A stretch of 64,000 bases of DNA from Candidatus Argoarchaeum ethanivorans (lineage in GTDB: Archaea; Halobacteriota; Methanosarcinia; Methanosarcinales; EX4572-44). Below the pieces are notes generated by a model. It was not told the DNA's origin. It made no database searches and saw only the letters and a list, made by a program, of their open reading frames with translations. The position numbers and the translations under genes are program-made. Below are positions 55,095 through 63,887 of this stretch, in pieces; the stretch's first letter is position 1; the number at the start of each line of letters is the position of its first letter. The stretch lies in assembly GCA_004193545.1 (NCBI GenBank), contig RPGO01000024.1:1-64000 (forward strand), read 5' to 3'.

Positions 55095-55177
55095 CACGCT
55101 ACAAAAAGTACAGTGTCACTGGCAGAAGTATACACCCCATCAAATGACTCTTTCGAACATTAAGATAATGCGGAAGC
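54871..55177. repeat. 307-bp direct duplication, left copy
   Basis: It covers the last 75 codons of queD and the very end of the downstream permease gene. It matches 59485-59791 with about 15 mismatches (about 95%) and no gaps. To its right the sequence changes abruptly to the GC-richer island. Confidence 0.97.
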
Positions 55178-55224
55178 TCAGCCAAACCCTGGGGCCGCTA
55201 TGCCATGCGACAGGATAACCCTTA

Positions 55225-55905
55225 TCAGACACAACTCCGCCGTAAATAGTCTGCAAGCTGGCTATGCGACTTACAATAAGCCCCAGACAAGTCTGCCTCT
55301 GGCGACGCCATACCCAAGTAGCGGTGGCAGACAGCAAAGCGCAGCTGGTCGTGGAAGAAGTCGATCAGCCCCATGCCTCTTGTCTTATCAACGGGACGCA
55401 GATACGGCTCAAGTGAGCGGTAGAACTGCGTCCAGTGGATGCGCGATAACTCCTCCTCCCAAGCAAACCAAGTATCTCCGACTCAAGAAGATCCAACCTG
55501 GGTACTGCAAACAATCGCAGGATTGATTCGGTGCGGTCACTGGTATGATCCTGCTCAAGAATACGCGGGTGTCAGATCGAGATGGTTCAAATGCACCTTC
55601 ATTTATCTCCTGCGGGATATCTTCAGGGACGGGTATCCAGCCGTATCGATCCCCAATCAATGAGACAAAGAAGTTGCACAGCCTAATCTCATCCAGACAG
55701 ACCGATAGAACCCCGCGCTGTTCGATCTCCTTCTCTGTGACCCCCCAGCGCAGGTCAACCCGACGAACTCAACCCCATGTTGTATGCAGCGGCTGCGCAG
55801 CTCCGGGAATGCGAACCGGTTGATGTAGTCCCGCTCCGCATGCATATCGCTGAATGTCGAGGAGATGAAGACGCGGGCGGTTGTTATTCTTGTGGATTTT
55901 GCTGG
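55225..55905 (-). pseudogene. DUF4062/STAND NTPase pseudogene with internal deletion
   Basis: Read on the minus strand right after the TIR-STAND gene. The N-terminal part TTARVFISSTFSDMHAERDY, FAFPELRSRCIQHGVEFVG is a DUF4062 domain. After a shift it continues VDLRWGVTEKEIEQRGVLSV, CLDEIRLCNFFVSLIGDRYG. Then the nucleotide-binding core is missing, and a third segment, WTQFYRSLEPYLRPVDKTRG, LIDFFHDQLRFAVCHRYL, HSQLADYLRRSC, is the helical region that normally follows a NACHT domain. At least two frameshifts and a large deletion; inactive. Confidence 0.78.
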
Positions 55906-55918
55906 GTGATGCAACGTC

Positions 55919-58900
55919 TTATCCTGCCCCCCGCAAACGCAGGAAATGCACCGCGCCTGATGCATCGCCTGCGACGATGGTTCTGCCGTCTGGCGATATG
56001 GCGCAGGCGCGAAGAGGGGCGTCCCCGCTGAACGAAGCGATGATTTCTCCGGTTTTTATGTCCCAGTCCCAGACCTTGAGTGTTCGGTCGTCTGATGCTG
56101 ATATCGCATACTCCCCATCTGATGTAACAGCAATCGCATCGACCCAGCTGGTGTGACCTTCCAATGTTCGCAGTTCTTCCCCGCTCTCAATATTCCAGAC
56201 CTTAAATGTCTCATCGCGCGAGGCTGATATGGCACGGCTTCCATCTGGTGTAACAGCAACCGCCCTGACCGATCTGGTGTGACCTTTGAATCTCTGTGTT
56301 TCTTCTCCACGCTCAATGTCCCAGACCTTGAGGGTGCGGTCGTCTGATGCTGATATCGCATACTTTCCATCTGGTGTAACAGCAACCGCCCTGACCGATC
56401 TGGTGTGACCTTTGAATCTCTGTGTTTCTTCTCCACGCTCAATGTCCCAGACCTTGAGGGTGCGGTCGTCTGATGCTGATATCGCATACTTTCCATCTGG
56501 TGTAACAGCAACAGCATTTATCTCCCCAGTATGGCCGCTAAGTGTTAGCAGTTTTTCTCCACTCTCGATATCCCAGACCCTGAGGGTGTTGTCCCATGCT
56601 CCTGAGATTGCGTATCTTCCATCCGGTGTAACAGCAACCGCCCTGACCGATCTGGTGTGACCTTCGAGTCTCTGTGTTTCTTCTCCACTCTCGATATCCC
56701 AGACCCTGAGGGTCTTGTCACTTGATCCTGAGATTGCGTGTCTTCCATCTGGCGTAACAGCAACCGCCTTGACCCCGCCGATATGACCTTCGAGTGTCTG
56801 TATTTCTTCTCCACTCTCGATATCCCAGACCCTGAGGGTCTTGTCACTTGATCCTGAGATTGCGTGTCTTCCATCTGGCGTAACAGCAACCGCCTTGACC
56901 CCGCCGATATGACCTTCGAGTGTCTGTATTTCTTCTCCACTCTCGATATCCCAGACCCTGAGGGTCTTGTCACTTGATCCTGAGATTGCGTGTCTTCCAT
57001 CTGGCGTAACAGCAACCGCCTTGACCCCGCCGATATGACCTTCCAGCACACGTATCAATGGTCCTCCGGGCGGTATCAGACTGGCTGTACGCGGGCAGAG
57101 CCACATACCACCACTCCATCCACGAGCCTGCTCAAGCATCGATTGAATCCCGGATTCCTTAAAGGTTTGCAAGCGACCCAAAAGCTGTCCGGCAAGCTGT
57201 GTCTTATCCCGGGCTAACACATGCGCAGACAGCCGGATTGCGCCCTGCACGAGGTGCAGATCAGAGTCATCAGGCAGATGATCATAATCGCTGACGAGGG
57301 AGTTGACGTCGGTTGCAACAAGTTTCGCCTGCAGCCAGTTAAAATCAAGTAAAAGCTCGTGTAGATCCTCTTTTCTTCCAGCCTCGACCAAGTGGTACGC
57401 CAGATGCTCAAAGAAGTAATCGTCATTTGGACCGCTCTTCCAGCCATCTACACACCTCTCTTGATACGCATCCAGCAGCCGATCGTGAAGACTGCTCAGA
57501 TCGCCCACAACCGCACGCAGGTAATCATGCTGCAAGTCGTGCAGCGAGACAAGACGATGAGGCGCTTCGCCTTCGAGCCGCAGCAGTGCTTTTCGTTCCA
57601 GTGTGGTGAGCAGTCTGCGTGCATCACGCTCCTTCAATCCATCTGTATGAAGCCAGAATGTCAGCACAGCCGCCTCTGGTACTGCCTCGTCTACAGGGAA
57701 GACCGCCAGTTCATGGTAATGTTGTGCTGCGGCAGTATTCTCTTTAGCCAGCGCATCGACGCTCACTTTCAGTGCCTTCAAGACATCCGGATAAGGGTAA
57801 TTCGGAATCTTCCCCTCGATGAACGTGAGATCAGCCTCCTCCAGAGCCTCAAGCATGTCAGACCATGGTATGCCGTCGCGTGCCATCGCACCACAGAGGG
57901 AAAGTGCAAGCGGCAGGTTTCCGCACTCACTGGCAACTAACACTGCTTCAGGAGGCAACGATCCCACATCCTGATCACACCAGTTCGCAAGAAGCTGAAG
58001 AGCGGCAGCGTCGGTCAGCACATCCATGCTATGCTCCTCTGCACCCAGTGCGGTTACCAGACTGCCATCACGCGTGGTTACGAGCAGCCGACAGCGCGGA
58101 CCAAGAGCATTGACGAAGGGGGTGGCATGAGCGACATTCCAGACATCATCCAGCACGATCAGATAGACCTTGTCTGAAAGAACCCCAGGCAGACGCGCCC
58201 TTGCGCTATCGAGATCAACGTAATTTGCAGGATCATCATCAAAAGCCGTGCCCACAAGTTTAAGGTTCGAAAGCAGGTCTGGTTTCAGTCCGATCGTAAG
58301 CCAGATAACACCGTCAGTAAATGCACGACGCGTCTCGGTAGCCCGTGCAAACGCAGCCGCAATAACCGATTTTCCGACACCGCCCATTCCCTGGAGTGCG
58401 GTTGTCTGTCTTGCCGATGTGATCGCTGTTGGTCGCTGTACGTCTGCAAGCACTGTTTCCCCAAGGCGGGTAATCTCGTCGCTGCGTGGCAGGAAATGCG
58501 GCGGCAGGGATGGAACCGCAGTGAGCAAGGGACCGGGTGGCGGAACTGGCTCGGCGAGGATGCGGAGCAGCTCGTCAAGGGCTTCGTTGTAAGGGCGCTC
58601 TCTCTGAAAGTCCGGGCAGTGGAACTTCGAGAGTTCATCCGGGATCAGGCTGTAGTCGCCCTCACGCAAAATCGGAACCACGCCCCTGCTGAAGAGGAGA
58701 GCATGCTCCCATTCTGCCCGGACATAATCTGATCTGACCGCATTCGGACCGATGACGGCAATCAGGCGGTCCGACCCCTCGACCGCGTCACGGAGTTCCT
58801 GCAAGAAGGTCCGACCGCGGCTCTGCATGGTCTGTTGATCCCACCAGACATCGAAACCATGCTCGATTAGATCGTCGTGGAGCTGCTTGACGAATGACTC

Positions 58901-58939
58901 ATCATCGGCACGTGCGTATGAGATGAAAATGTGTCCCAT
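55919..58939 (-). CDS. TIR-NB-ARC-WD40 STAND (NLR-like) protein
   Basis: A 1006-residue protein. TIR domain at 1-130 (GHIFISYARADDESFVKQL, HGFDVWWDQQ, SDYVRAEWEHAL, with a Glu at the usual NADase position). NB-ARC at about 150-480: P-loop GMGGVGKS (184-191), Walker B LIVLDDVW, LLVTTRDGS (sensor), GNLPLALSLCGAMA (GLPL-like). A helical linker (480-620) precedes nine WD40 blades, the first three identical in sequence at the DNA level (126-bp period), and a deviant last blade. Such proteins sense a ligand with the repeats, oligomerise through NB-ARC and activate the TIR to destroy NAD, as in antiphage systems. Base composition is clearly more GC-rich than in neighbours, suggesting transfer. Confidence 0.92.
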   Translation of the reverse strand: MGHIFISYARADDESFVKQLHDDLIEHGFDVWWDQQTMQSRGRTFLQELRDAVEGSDRLIAVIGPNAVRSDYVRAEWEHALLFSRGVVPILREGDYSLIPDELSKFHCPDFQRERPYNEALDELLRILAEPVPPPGPLLTAVPSLPPHFLPRSDEITRLGETVLADVQRPTAITSARQTTALQGMGGVGKSVIAAAFARATETRRAFTDGVIWLTIGLKPDLLSNLKLVGTAFDDDPANYVDLDSARARLPGVLSDKVYLIVLDDVWNVAHATPFVNALGPRCRLLVTTRDGSLVTALGAEEHSMDVLTDAAALQLLANWCDQDVGSLPPEAVLVASECGNLPLALSLCGAMARDGIPWSDMLEALEEADLTFIEGKIPNYPYPDVLKALKVSVDALAKENTAAAQHYHELAVFPVDEAVPEAAVLTFWLHTDGLKERDARRLLTTLERKALLRLEGEAPHRLVSLHDLQHDYLRAVVGDLSSLHDRLLDAYQERCVDGWKSGPNDDYFFEHLAYHLVEAGRKEDLHELLLDFNWLQAKLVATDVNSLVSDYDHLPDDSDLHLVQGAIRLSAHVLARDKTQLAGQLLGRLQTFKESGIQSMLEQARGWSGGMWLCPRTASLIPPGGPLIRVLEGHIGGVKAVAVTPDGRHAISGSSDKTLRVWDIESGEEIQTLEGHIGGVKAVAVTPDGRHAISGSSDKTLRVWDIESGEEIQTLEGHIGGVKAVAVTPDGRHAISGSSDKTLRVWDIESGEETQRLEGHTRSVRAVAVTPDGRYAISGAWDNTLRVWDIESGEKLLTLSGHTGEINAVAVTPDGKYAISASDDRTLKVWDIERGEETQRFKGHTRSVRAVAVTPDGKYAISASDDRTLKVWDIERGEETQRFKGHTRSVRAVAVTPDGSRAISASRDETFKVWNIESGEELRTLEGHTSWVDAIAVTSDGEYAISASDDRTLKVWDWDIKTGEIIASFSGDAPLRACAISPDGRTIVAGDASGAVHFLRLRGAG

Positions 58940-59258
58940 ATTGGATTTCCTTCAACTGGTTCGTTTGAGGAGATTGTGATGGTTGTTATTTATGGCTTTT
59001 CTCTGTTTTGTCTGTTAAGCGAGGATGTGTACCAATTTTTCTGTAATTTCACCTTATCCTGTTATCCAAATACAATCACTCAACACCACAACAAGGTAAA
59101 TTATTATTTATGAGTTCCATAAGCAGTGTAAACGCCTGCATAGTATACTAATTTCTATGTTTCCATGCAACTGCCATCCACAAGTTTCAACCACTACACT
59201 CCCGAATAAACTGTATAGGCACCCACAGTTGTTTGGATGAAACATAAACAGTTCTCTT

Positions 59259-59475
59259 TTATTTACCACCAATCTTTTCATACTTCAAAATTGAAAGGTT
59301 ACCGGCAGAATCGCCGACAAGCATATAATTTGTATTGGGAATTATCCCGATGTAAGTCACGCGACCTTCCGCTGGAAAAAAACCCGACGACCCGATCAGA
59401 CTCAACCAACATCGCGAAAATATCCTGACTATGGCGAAGGTCGCCAATATAACCCAGCATGCTGGGTTTTATTAT
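59259..59475 (-). pseudogene. Beta-propeller (WD40) C-terminal remnant
   Basis: Read with one frame change: PSMLGYIGDLRHSQDIFAML, VESDRVVGFF, then AEGRVTYIGIIPNTNYMLVG, DSAGNLSILKYEKIGGK and stop. The end resembles the last blade of the neighbouring STAND protein (VAGDASGAVHFLRL). It is what remains of another propeller-ended gene, cut off at the right-hand host duplication. Confidence 0.55.
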
Positions 59476-59484
59476 ACTAAGTGG

Positions 59485-59791
59485 AGAGTGTTGAAATGGT
59501 GGTTTTGCAATCTGACAAAAGATGTGTGTTTCCAGTAGAAGATGCAATCCTTCTGCCAATTCCATCAGTTAGTGCGGAAGAGCTCTGCCAGTACATTAAT
59601 TCAATGATTGCAGCACAACTTGAAGATAGGGATAACATCAAAAGCATCATGGTGCAACTGGATGAAGGCATTGGGCAGGGAGCAGGATGCACACTCGATC
59701 TAAAATAACACGCTACAAAAAGTACAGCGTTACTGGCAGAAGTATACAGCCCATCAAATGACTCTTTCGAACATTAAGATAATGCGGAAGC
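59485..59791. repeat. 307-bp direct duplication, right copy
   Basis: Holds a queD 3' fragment (ESVEMVVLQSDKRC and onwards to GCTLDLK, no start of its own in context) and the true 3' end of the permease gene. Together with the left copy it brackets 4307 bp of island DNA (55178-59484). Confidence 0.97.
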
Positions 59792-60996
59792 ATTCCAATT
59801 GGAATAGCAATTGCAAAAATAACAAGTCCAAACACACCAGTAAATATTACAACAATTAATAAAAGTCCGGACAGAATTACGGTGGACAATTTTGTATAGT
59901 TTATTTTTTTAAAGAGTTTAACGGCTTGTTTTCCAATAAAAATGGTTGTAGGATAAGATAATAGTGCTGTAACAACTATGACCACAAATAGTAGTACCAT
60001 CAGGTCAAGGTTCAATTGAATAATCTGGTTTATGGCAGAGACTGCACCACTACGGCTTTTGCCGATCACATAGAGTGCTATCAGGCTAAATAGTGCATTT
60101 GACGTATTAGCACCACTCAAAGAGACAATGAATTCATTGTGAGAGTGTTCATTGTTTCTGGGAAGTGCAATGCGTGCTATGATCGTTGCAACTGCCGAGG
60201 ATACCCCGGGAAACCATGCTACAAGCGAACCCGCGGTGCTCCCGAAAAAGATTCCTCTGAGGAGGTTTGCAGCAGGAAGATTGTATTTTGTATCCTGCTG
60301 TTCCGGGAGAGTAGTTTTCGAGAGCATGCTTATGAGGAGTACGGAAGCCCCAAAAAGACCGCTTAATAACGGCAGAAAAACAGTCTCCCCAACAGTTGGA
60401 ATTATTGAGTTCATCAATGCTTCTTTTTCAAAAGCAAAGAGTCCGAGAAGGCCTGACAATAAAAATACGATCACTGCATAAGATTTATATTTCAGGTGTA
60501 CGAGGCTCCCCCCTCCTTGTATCTGCTCGCCTTTTTCAGTTAAAACCATCATAAGAATCAATGTGATGAGCAGCCACGCCGTGTATTCCTGCAATACAGT
60601 ATAATAATTTTTAAATATCCAGATCATGGGCAGTGCGAGCAATAACGAGGTAAGGATTGCTCCTGCACTTCCAATAGCAGACAAACGTATGGCTTCGATT
60701 CCACGCCCTTCCATTGTCAATGCATGACCCGGGAGAACCGCGAGAGCAGTGTCCGACTCCGGAACTCCAATGAGCACTGCTGGTATGATATCGATAAAAG
60801 TGTGGGTTATAGAGTTAGAGAGGATTACTATTACAATATAAAGCGGTAATACGTTGTATTGAGATAATAAAGGCGTTATGGCAAGAAGGATTACTGCGAT
60901 GTTGTTAACATGGAAACCAGGAACCATCCCGGTTATTATGCCAAGAAAGTATCCAAAGAAGATTGATAATATCACCAACGGAATAGATACTTCCAT
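59713..60996 (-). CDS. TctA-like multi-pass membrane permease
   Basis: A 427-residue integral membrane protein with about ten helices. The N-terminal GYFLGIITGMVPGFHVNNIA and the internal RGIFFGSTAGSLVAWFPGVS are the two repeated glycine-rich signatures of the TctA (tripartite tricarboxylate transporter) superfamily; GVPESDTALAVLPGHALTME lies between. Archaea have TctA-like proteins without the TctB/TctC partners, and the cargo is unknown. It is cotranscribed with, and 31 bp downstream of, the methanogenesis marker 12 gene. Its last 26 codons lie in the duplicated 307-bp block, which shows the original neighbour was queD. Confidence 0.82.
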   Translation of the reverse strand: MEVSIPLVILSIFFGYFLGIITGMVPGFHVNNIAVILLAITPLLSQYNVLPLYIVIVILSNSITHTFIDIIPAVLIGVPESDTALAVLPGHALTMEGRGIEAIRLSAIGSAGAILTSLLLALPMIWIFKNYYTVLQEYTAWLLITLILMMVLTEKGEQIQGGGSLVHLKYKSYAVIVFLLSGLLGLFAFEKEALMNSIIPTVGETVFLPLLSGLFGASVLLISMLSKTTLPEQQDTKYNLPAANLLRGIFFGSTAGSLVAWFPGVSSAVATIIARIALPRNNEHSHNEFIVSLSGANTSNALFSLIALYVIGKSRSGAVSAINQIIQLNLDLMVLLFVVIVVTALLSYPTTIFIGKQAVKLFKKINYTKLSTVILSGLLLIVVIFTGVFGLVIFAIAIPIGMLPHYLNVRKSHLMGCILLPVTLYFL

Positions 60997-61027
60997 TTTT
61001 GCACCCTCCCCCTTAGCCCAACCGAAC

Positions 61028-61999
61028 TCAACGTTTCTCTACCTTAATGCCAGTAATGTTTGTTGCTCCATTGTAGATATCCTCTGCGATTTCTGCCAAT
61101 CCCACTGCTGCACTCCTTTTCCCTACTGAGATGGTCTGCGCGTGAAGGTGTTTTTCAATCTGCTTTTTCACATATTCTATTTCGCTGACTGAACCTGAAA
61201 GATATACCTGACAGTGGTCAGGTGATATGTTATAGTCGCGCATAAAAACCTTCATGGCGGCAATCTCCATGGCACAAAGAAGGGAGAGACTGTCAAAAGA
61301 TAGTATTGCGTCTGCTTTACGTTGATTGTATGCCTGTGTAAGCTCGTAGAGATTCTTATATGGTGTGTGCTTGATCACGCCCGCTCGTGTGAATGCCTCG
61401 TTTGCTGTGCACTCTCTGGCATCTATTTTTCGAATGGCTTCAACATCGAGCGGTCCATGCCGGATGCCTGGTGCAAAGATACAGGCATCAATTGCCCCGA
61501 TTATCCTTCCGTTGGCTACTGCAATGGTTACTGTATTGGAGCTAATATCGCACACAATAAAATCGTTTGTTCCTTTTTTATAAATATGGTATACGATTCC
61601 AATTTTTTCAGGGCTTGTCCCGTGAGAATAGACATCGAGCCGCATGTCACAGCCACTGCCCCTGTGGACTCCGGGTATTACCACTGCACGCAGCCCGGAC
61701 GACCGTATCAGGTCAAAAACACGGGTGCCGCCTCCTACATGCAGTCCTGCACCCCCTCTATTTATAAGAGCGCGATTGGTGGTTTTTTCGATCGGTGTAA
61801 TGCTGTTAATGCCATCCCCCATGGAATATGTCAAAGCGAACATTTTAATTTCATTTCGCTCCACATTGAGTTTTTCTTCTATGTGCGCAAACAGTGTTTC
61901 GCAATCAAGAGCTGCTGCTGCTTCGCGAGATAATTCAAAATAATCATATTTTGTTGCAAATCGGATGGCAGTTGTGCCGTGCTCAACTCCTATGAACAT
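61028..61999 (-). CDS. Methanogenesis marker protein 12 (UPF0285 family)
   Basis: A 323-residue ASKHA-fold protein: FIGVEHGTTAIRFATKYDYF (phosphate-1-like loop), INSITPIEKTTNRALINRGG, AGLHVGGGTRVFDLIRSSGL, DFIVCDISSNTVTIAVANGR, GAIDACIFAPGIRHGPLDVE, QVYLSGSVSEIEYV, GKRSAAVGLAEIAEDIYNGA. This family is a phylogenetic marker of methanogens and related alkane-oxidising archaea. The function is not established; the fold suggests an ATP-dependent enzyme. It heads a two-gene unit with the TctA-like permease. Confidence 0.9.
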   Translation of the reverse strand: MFIGVEHGTTAIRFATKYDYFELSREAAAALDCETLFAHIEEKLNVERNEIKMFALTYSMGDGINSITPIEKTTNRALINRGGAGLHVGGGTRVFDLIRSSGLRAVVIPGVHRGSGCDMRLDVYSHGTSPEKIGIVYHIYKKGTNDFIVCDISSNTVTIAVANGRIIGAIDACIFAPGIRHGPLDVEAIRKIDARECTANEAFTRAGVIKHTPYKNLYELTQAYNQRKADAILSFDSLSLLCAMEIAAMKVFMRDYNISPDHCQVYLSGSVSEIEYVKKQIEKHLHAQTISVGKRSAAVGLAEIAEDIYNGATNITGIKVEKR

Positions 62000-62155
62000 A
62001 TATGTTTCAAGTGGTGTTCCTCAATATAGACATTACTATTGATGCCATCAGGCGTGCCTGGTACTAAAAATTACACGAGGCACACTTTGCAGATTTATCA
62101 AAACCTGTAAAAACAGCACAGTTCTGTATGAAAAATAGCTGCTGCTTTCACTATA

Positions 62156-62200
62156 GTTGACTGGCAGTCATGGGAAAGTTTATACTTTCTTTACACATTT
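62156..62200 (+). promoter_or_regulatory. Promoter block shared with the cis-prenyltransferase homologue
   Basis: GTTGACTGGCAGT, four variable bases, GGAAAGTTTATACTTTCTT: almost the same as 3754-3798. The TATA box is AAAGTTTATA. Here the start codon (62264) is about 80 bp further on, leaving a leader of about 60 nt; at 3811 it is short. Confidence 0.65.
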
Positions 62201-62263
62201 AAGTGAGAAATTACGAGGCACCGACAGGAGAAGAGTTCACAAAGTGTACTCTGGTGGTAAAAT

Positions 62264-63385
62264 ATGGTAAACTATCATTCAAACAAAGAAATAATAACAA
62301 AGGAAATTGGAGATCGTAGAAAGATTATCTATGATTACATTTTTGAAAACATTCAAAAATTCAGACCAGATGATATTTATGAATCTGTAATGTTGTATCC
62401 GGGAAGTTCTGGAAAATCATTGAGACCGTCTGTACTTCTACTTTGTTGTGGTGCTGTTGGCGGGGACGAGAAAACTGCTCTGCCAGCAGCCGCAGCAGTG
62501 GAGCTGTTTCATACATGGACTCTTGTTCATGATGATTGGATTGATCGGGATTCTTTCAGGCGCGGCGTACCAACTGTACATTCCCTGATGAAGGAAAAAG
62601 CTCTGGAAACATATAAGTTTGATCAGGATGAGGCAGAACATTACGGTGGAACTATTTCCATGTTAACTGGTGATGTTCAGCAGGGCTGGTCTATTGGCGG
62701 ATTTATGACAAATCTCAGCCTTGAACATTCGGTTGATCCAATGATTACGCTAAATCTAATTAAAAAATTAGCTCTGGAAATCAACATTCAAATCGTAGAG
62801 GGAGAGACCTTAGACGTTCTTTATTCAAAAAAACCAATAAACGAAATATCTGAAGAAAATATCATCATGATGCTGTATCTAAAAACAGGTGTACTTTACC
62901 AATTTTGCGGGGAGGCTGGTGCTGTTATAGGTTTAAAGCGATATGAACCTGAGAACGAGTACGTGCAATCCCTATCAGAGTTTACTAAACACTGTGGTAT
63001 AGCGTTTCAGATCCAGGATGATGTTATTGGTGTTGTTGGAAATGAAACGGTCGTCGGGAAACCCCGCTGGTCAGATATAAAAGAGGGGAAAAGAACAATT
63101 ATCTTGTGGAAAGCGTACCAGGAAGCTAATAGTAAACAAATAAAATTTTTGGAATCAATTCTTGGAAATCAGCATGCTACTACAGAAGAACTGCAATCAG
63201 TGGAAGATTTGTTTATAGATCTTGGTGCAGTTGACTATACAAAAGAGCTTGCTAAGGCGTATATAGTAGGGGACCGCAACCGGTCTATCAAAGGTGCATT
63301 GAACTATCTTGATGTTTTGCCAGATAGTAATTATAAAGATATTTTAAAAGCATGGGCATATTATATGATTGAACGTGATTTTTAG
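62264..63385 (+). CDS. Polyprenyl (trans-type isoprenyl) diphosphate synthase
   Basis: A 373-residue trans-prenyltransferase: GKSLRPSVLLLCCGAVGG, ELFHTWTLVHDDWIDRDSFR RG with the first Asp-rich DDxxD motif, TGDVQQGWSIGG, GETLDVLYSKK, LYLKTGVLYQFCGEAG, and the second motif FQIQDDVIGVVG (DDxxG instead of DDxxD). It extends isoprenoid chains; chain length and product cannot be read, though the residues just before the first motif (FHTWTLV) include bulky ones, suggesting a short to medium chain. GGTGG seven bases upstream is the RBS. The promoter matches that of the cis-type homologue at 3.8 kb. Confidence 0.88.
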   Translation: MVNYHSNKEIITKEIGDRRKIIYDYIFENIQKFRPDDIYESVMLYPGSSGKSLRPSVLLLCCGAVGGDEKTALPAAAAVELFHTWTLVHDDWIDRDSFRRGVPTVHSLMKEKALETYKFDQDEAEHYGGTISMLTGDVQQGWSIGGFMTNLSLEHSVDPMITLNLIKKLALEINIQIVEGETLDVLYSKKPINEISEENIIMMLYLKTGVLYQFCGEAGAVIGLKRYEPENEYVQSLSEFTKHCGIAFQIQDDVIGVVGNETVVGKPRWSDIKEGKRTIILWKAYQEANSKQIKFLESILGNQHATTEELQSVEDLFIDLGAVDYTKELAKAYIVGDRNRSIKGALNYLDVLPDSNYKDILKAWAYYMIERDF

Positions 63386-63506
63386 CATCAATCAATTCCT
63401 GTTGGGAGTCCTGATCTTTTTTGTCGTAATCAAACGCAAGGAATATACAATGATATGAATCACAAGATTGCATAGATCTTCACGAGCTACAACAGAGTTT
63501 CAATTT

Positions 63507-63866
63507 TTATTTCTTTTTTTCTATAGTTTTTTTCTTTTTGTGCTGGTCGAAGATTGTTGTTAGTGGTACTATATATTCGCCTTCGTTTTTCAGTCCAAAT
63601 ACTATATCATCTCTCTTGAGCAGGGAATCAAGGTTGAGTTCGTATTCACCTGACGAGACTATTCGTACTGATTCTACACTCTCGGGTGTTATTTTTCTTC
63701 TTTTCTTGGTCGCAGGTGCTTCTTGAATGATGTTATCAATATCTACTTTATCTTTTCTCTCTTTGATGTACTCGAATTTGTTGTTCCCGCATTTTGGGCA
63801 GCCGTTCAGTATCACGGTACTGCCTTCTTGATAAATGGCATGGCATTTTGTGCATTGGTGCGGCAT
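63507..63866 (-). CDS. Zn-ribbon protein, DUF2072 / OapC family
   Basis: A 119-residue protein with an N-terminal zinc ribbon (CTKCHAIYQEGS ... GCPKCGNNKFEY), a basic linker, and a short beta-rich C-terminal part (ESVRIVSSGEYELNLDSLLK). In archaea this family (OapC) is encoded beside DUF2073 (OapB) and an Era-like GTPase. The fragment upstream fits OapB. Function unsettled. Confidence 0.8.
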   Translation of the reverse strand: MPHQCTKCHAIYQEGSTVILNGCPKCGNNKFEYIKERKDKVDIDNIIQEAPATKKRRKITPESVESVRIVSSGEYELNLDSLLKRDDIVFGLKNEGEYIVPLTTIFDQHKKKKTIEKKK

Positions 63867-63887
63867 GATTACATCATCTTTATTCTA

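Noticed and set aside
55200-55526. Plus-strand ORF between queD and the island gene
   Set aside because: The minus strand reads clearly as STAND helical-region protein; the plus frame has no resemblance to anything.
56056-57051. Repetitive minus-strand frames within the WD40 region
   Set aside because: They are alternate frames of the 126-bp WD40 repeat.
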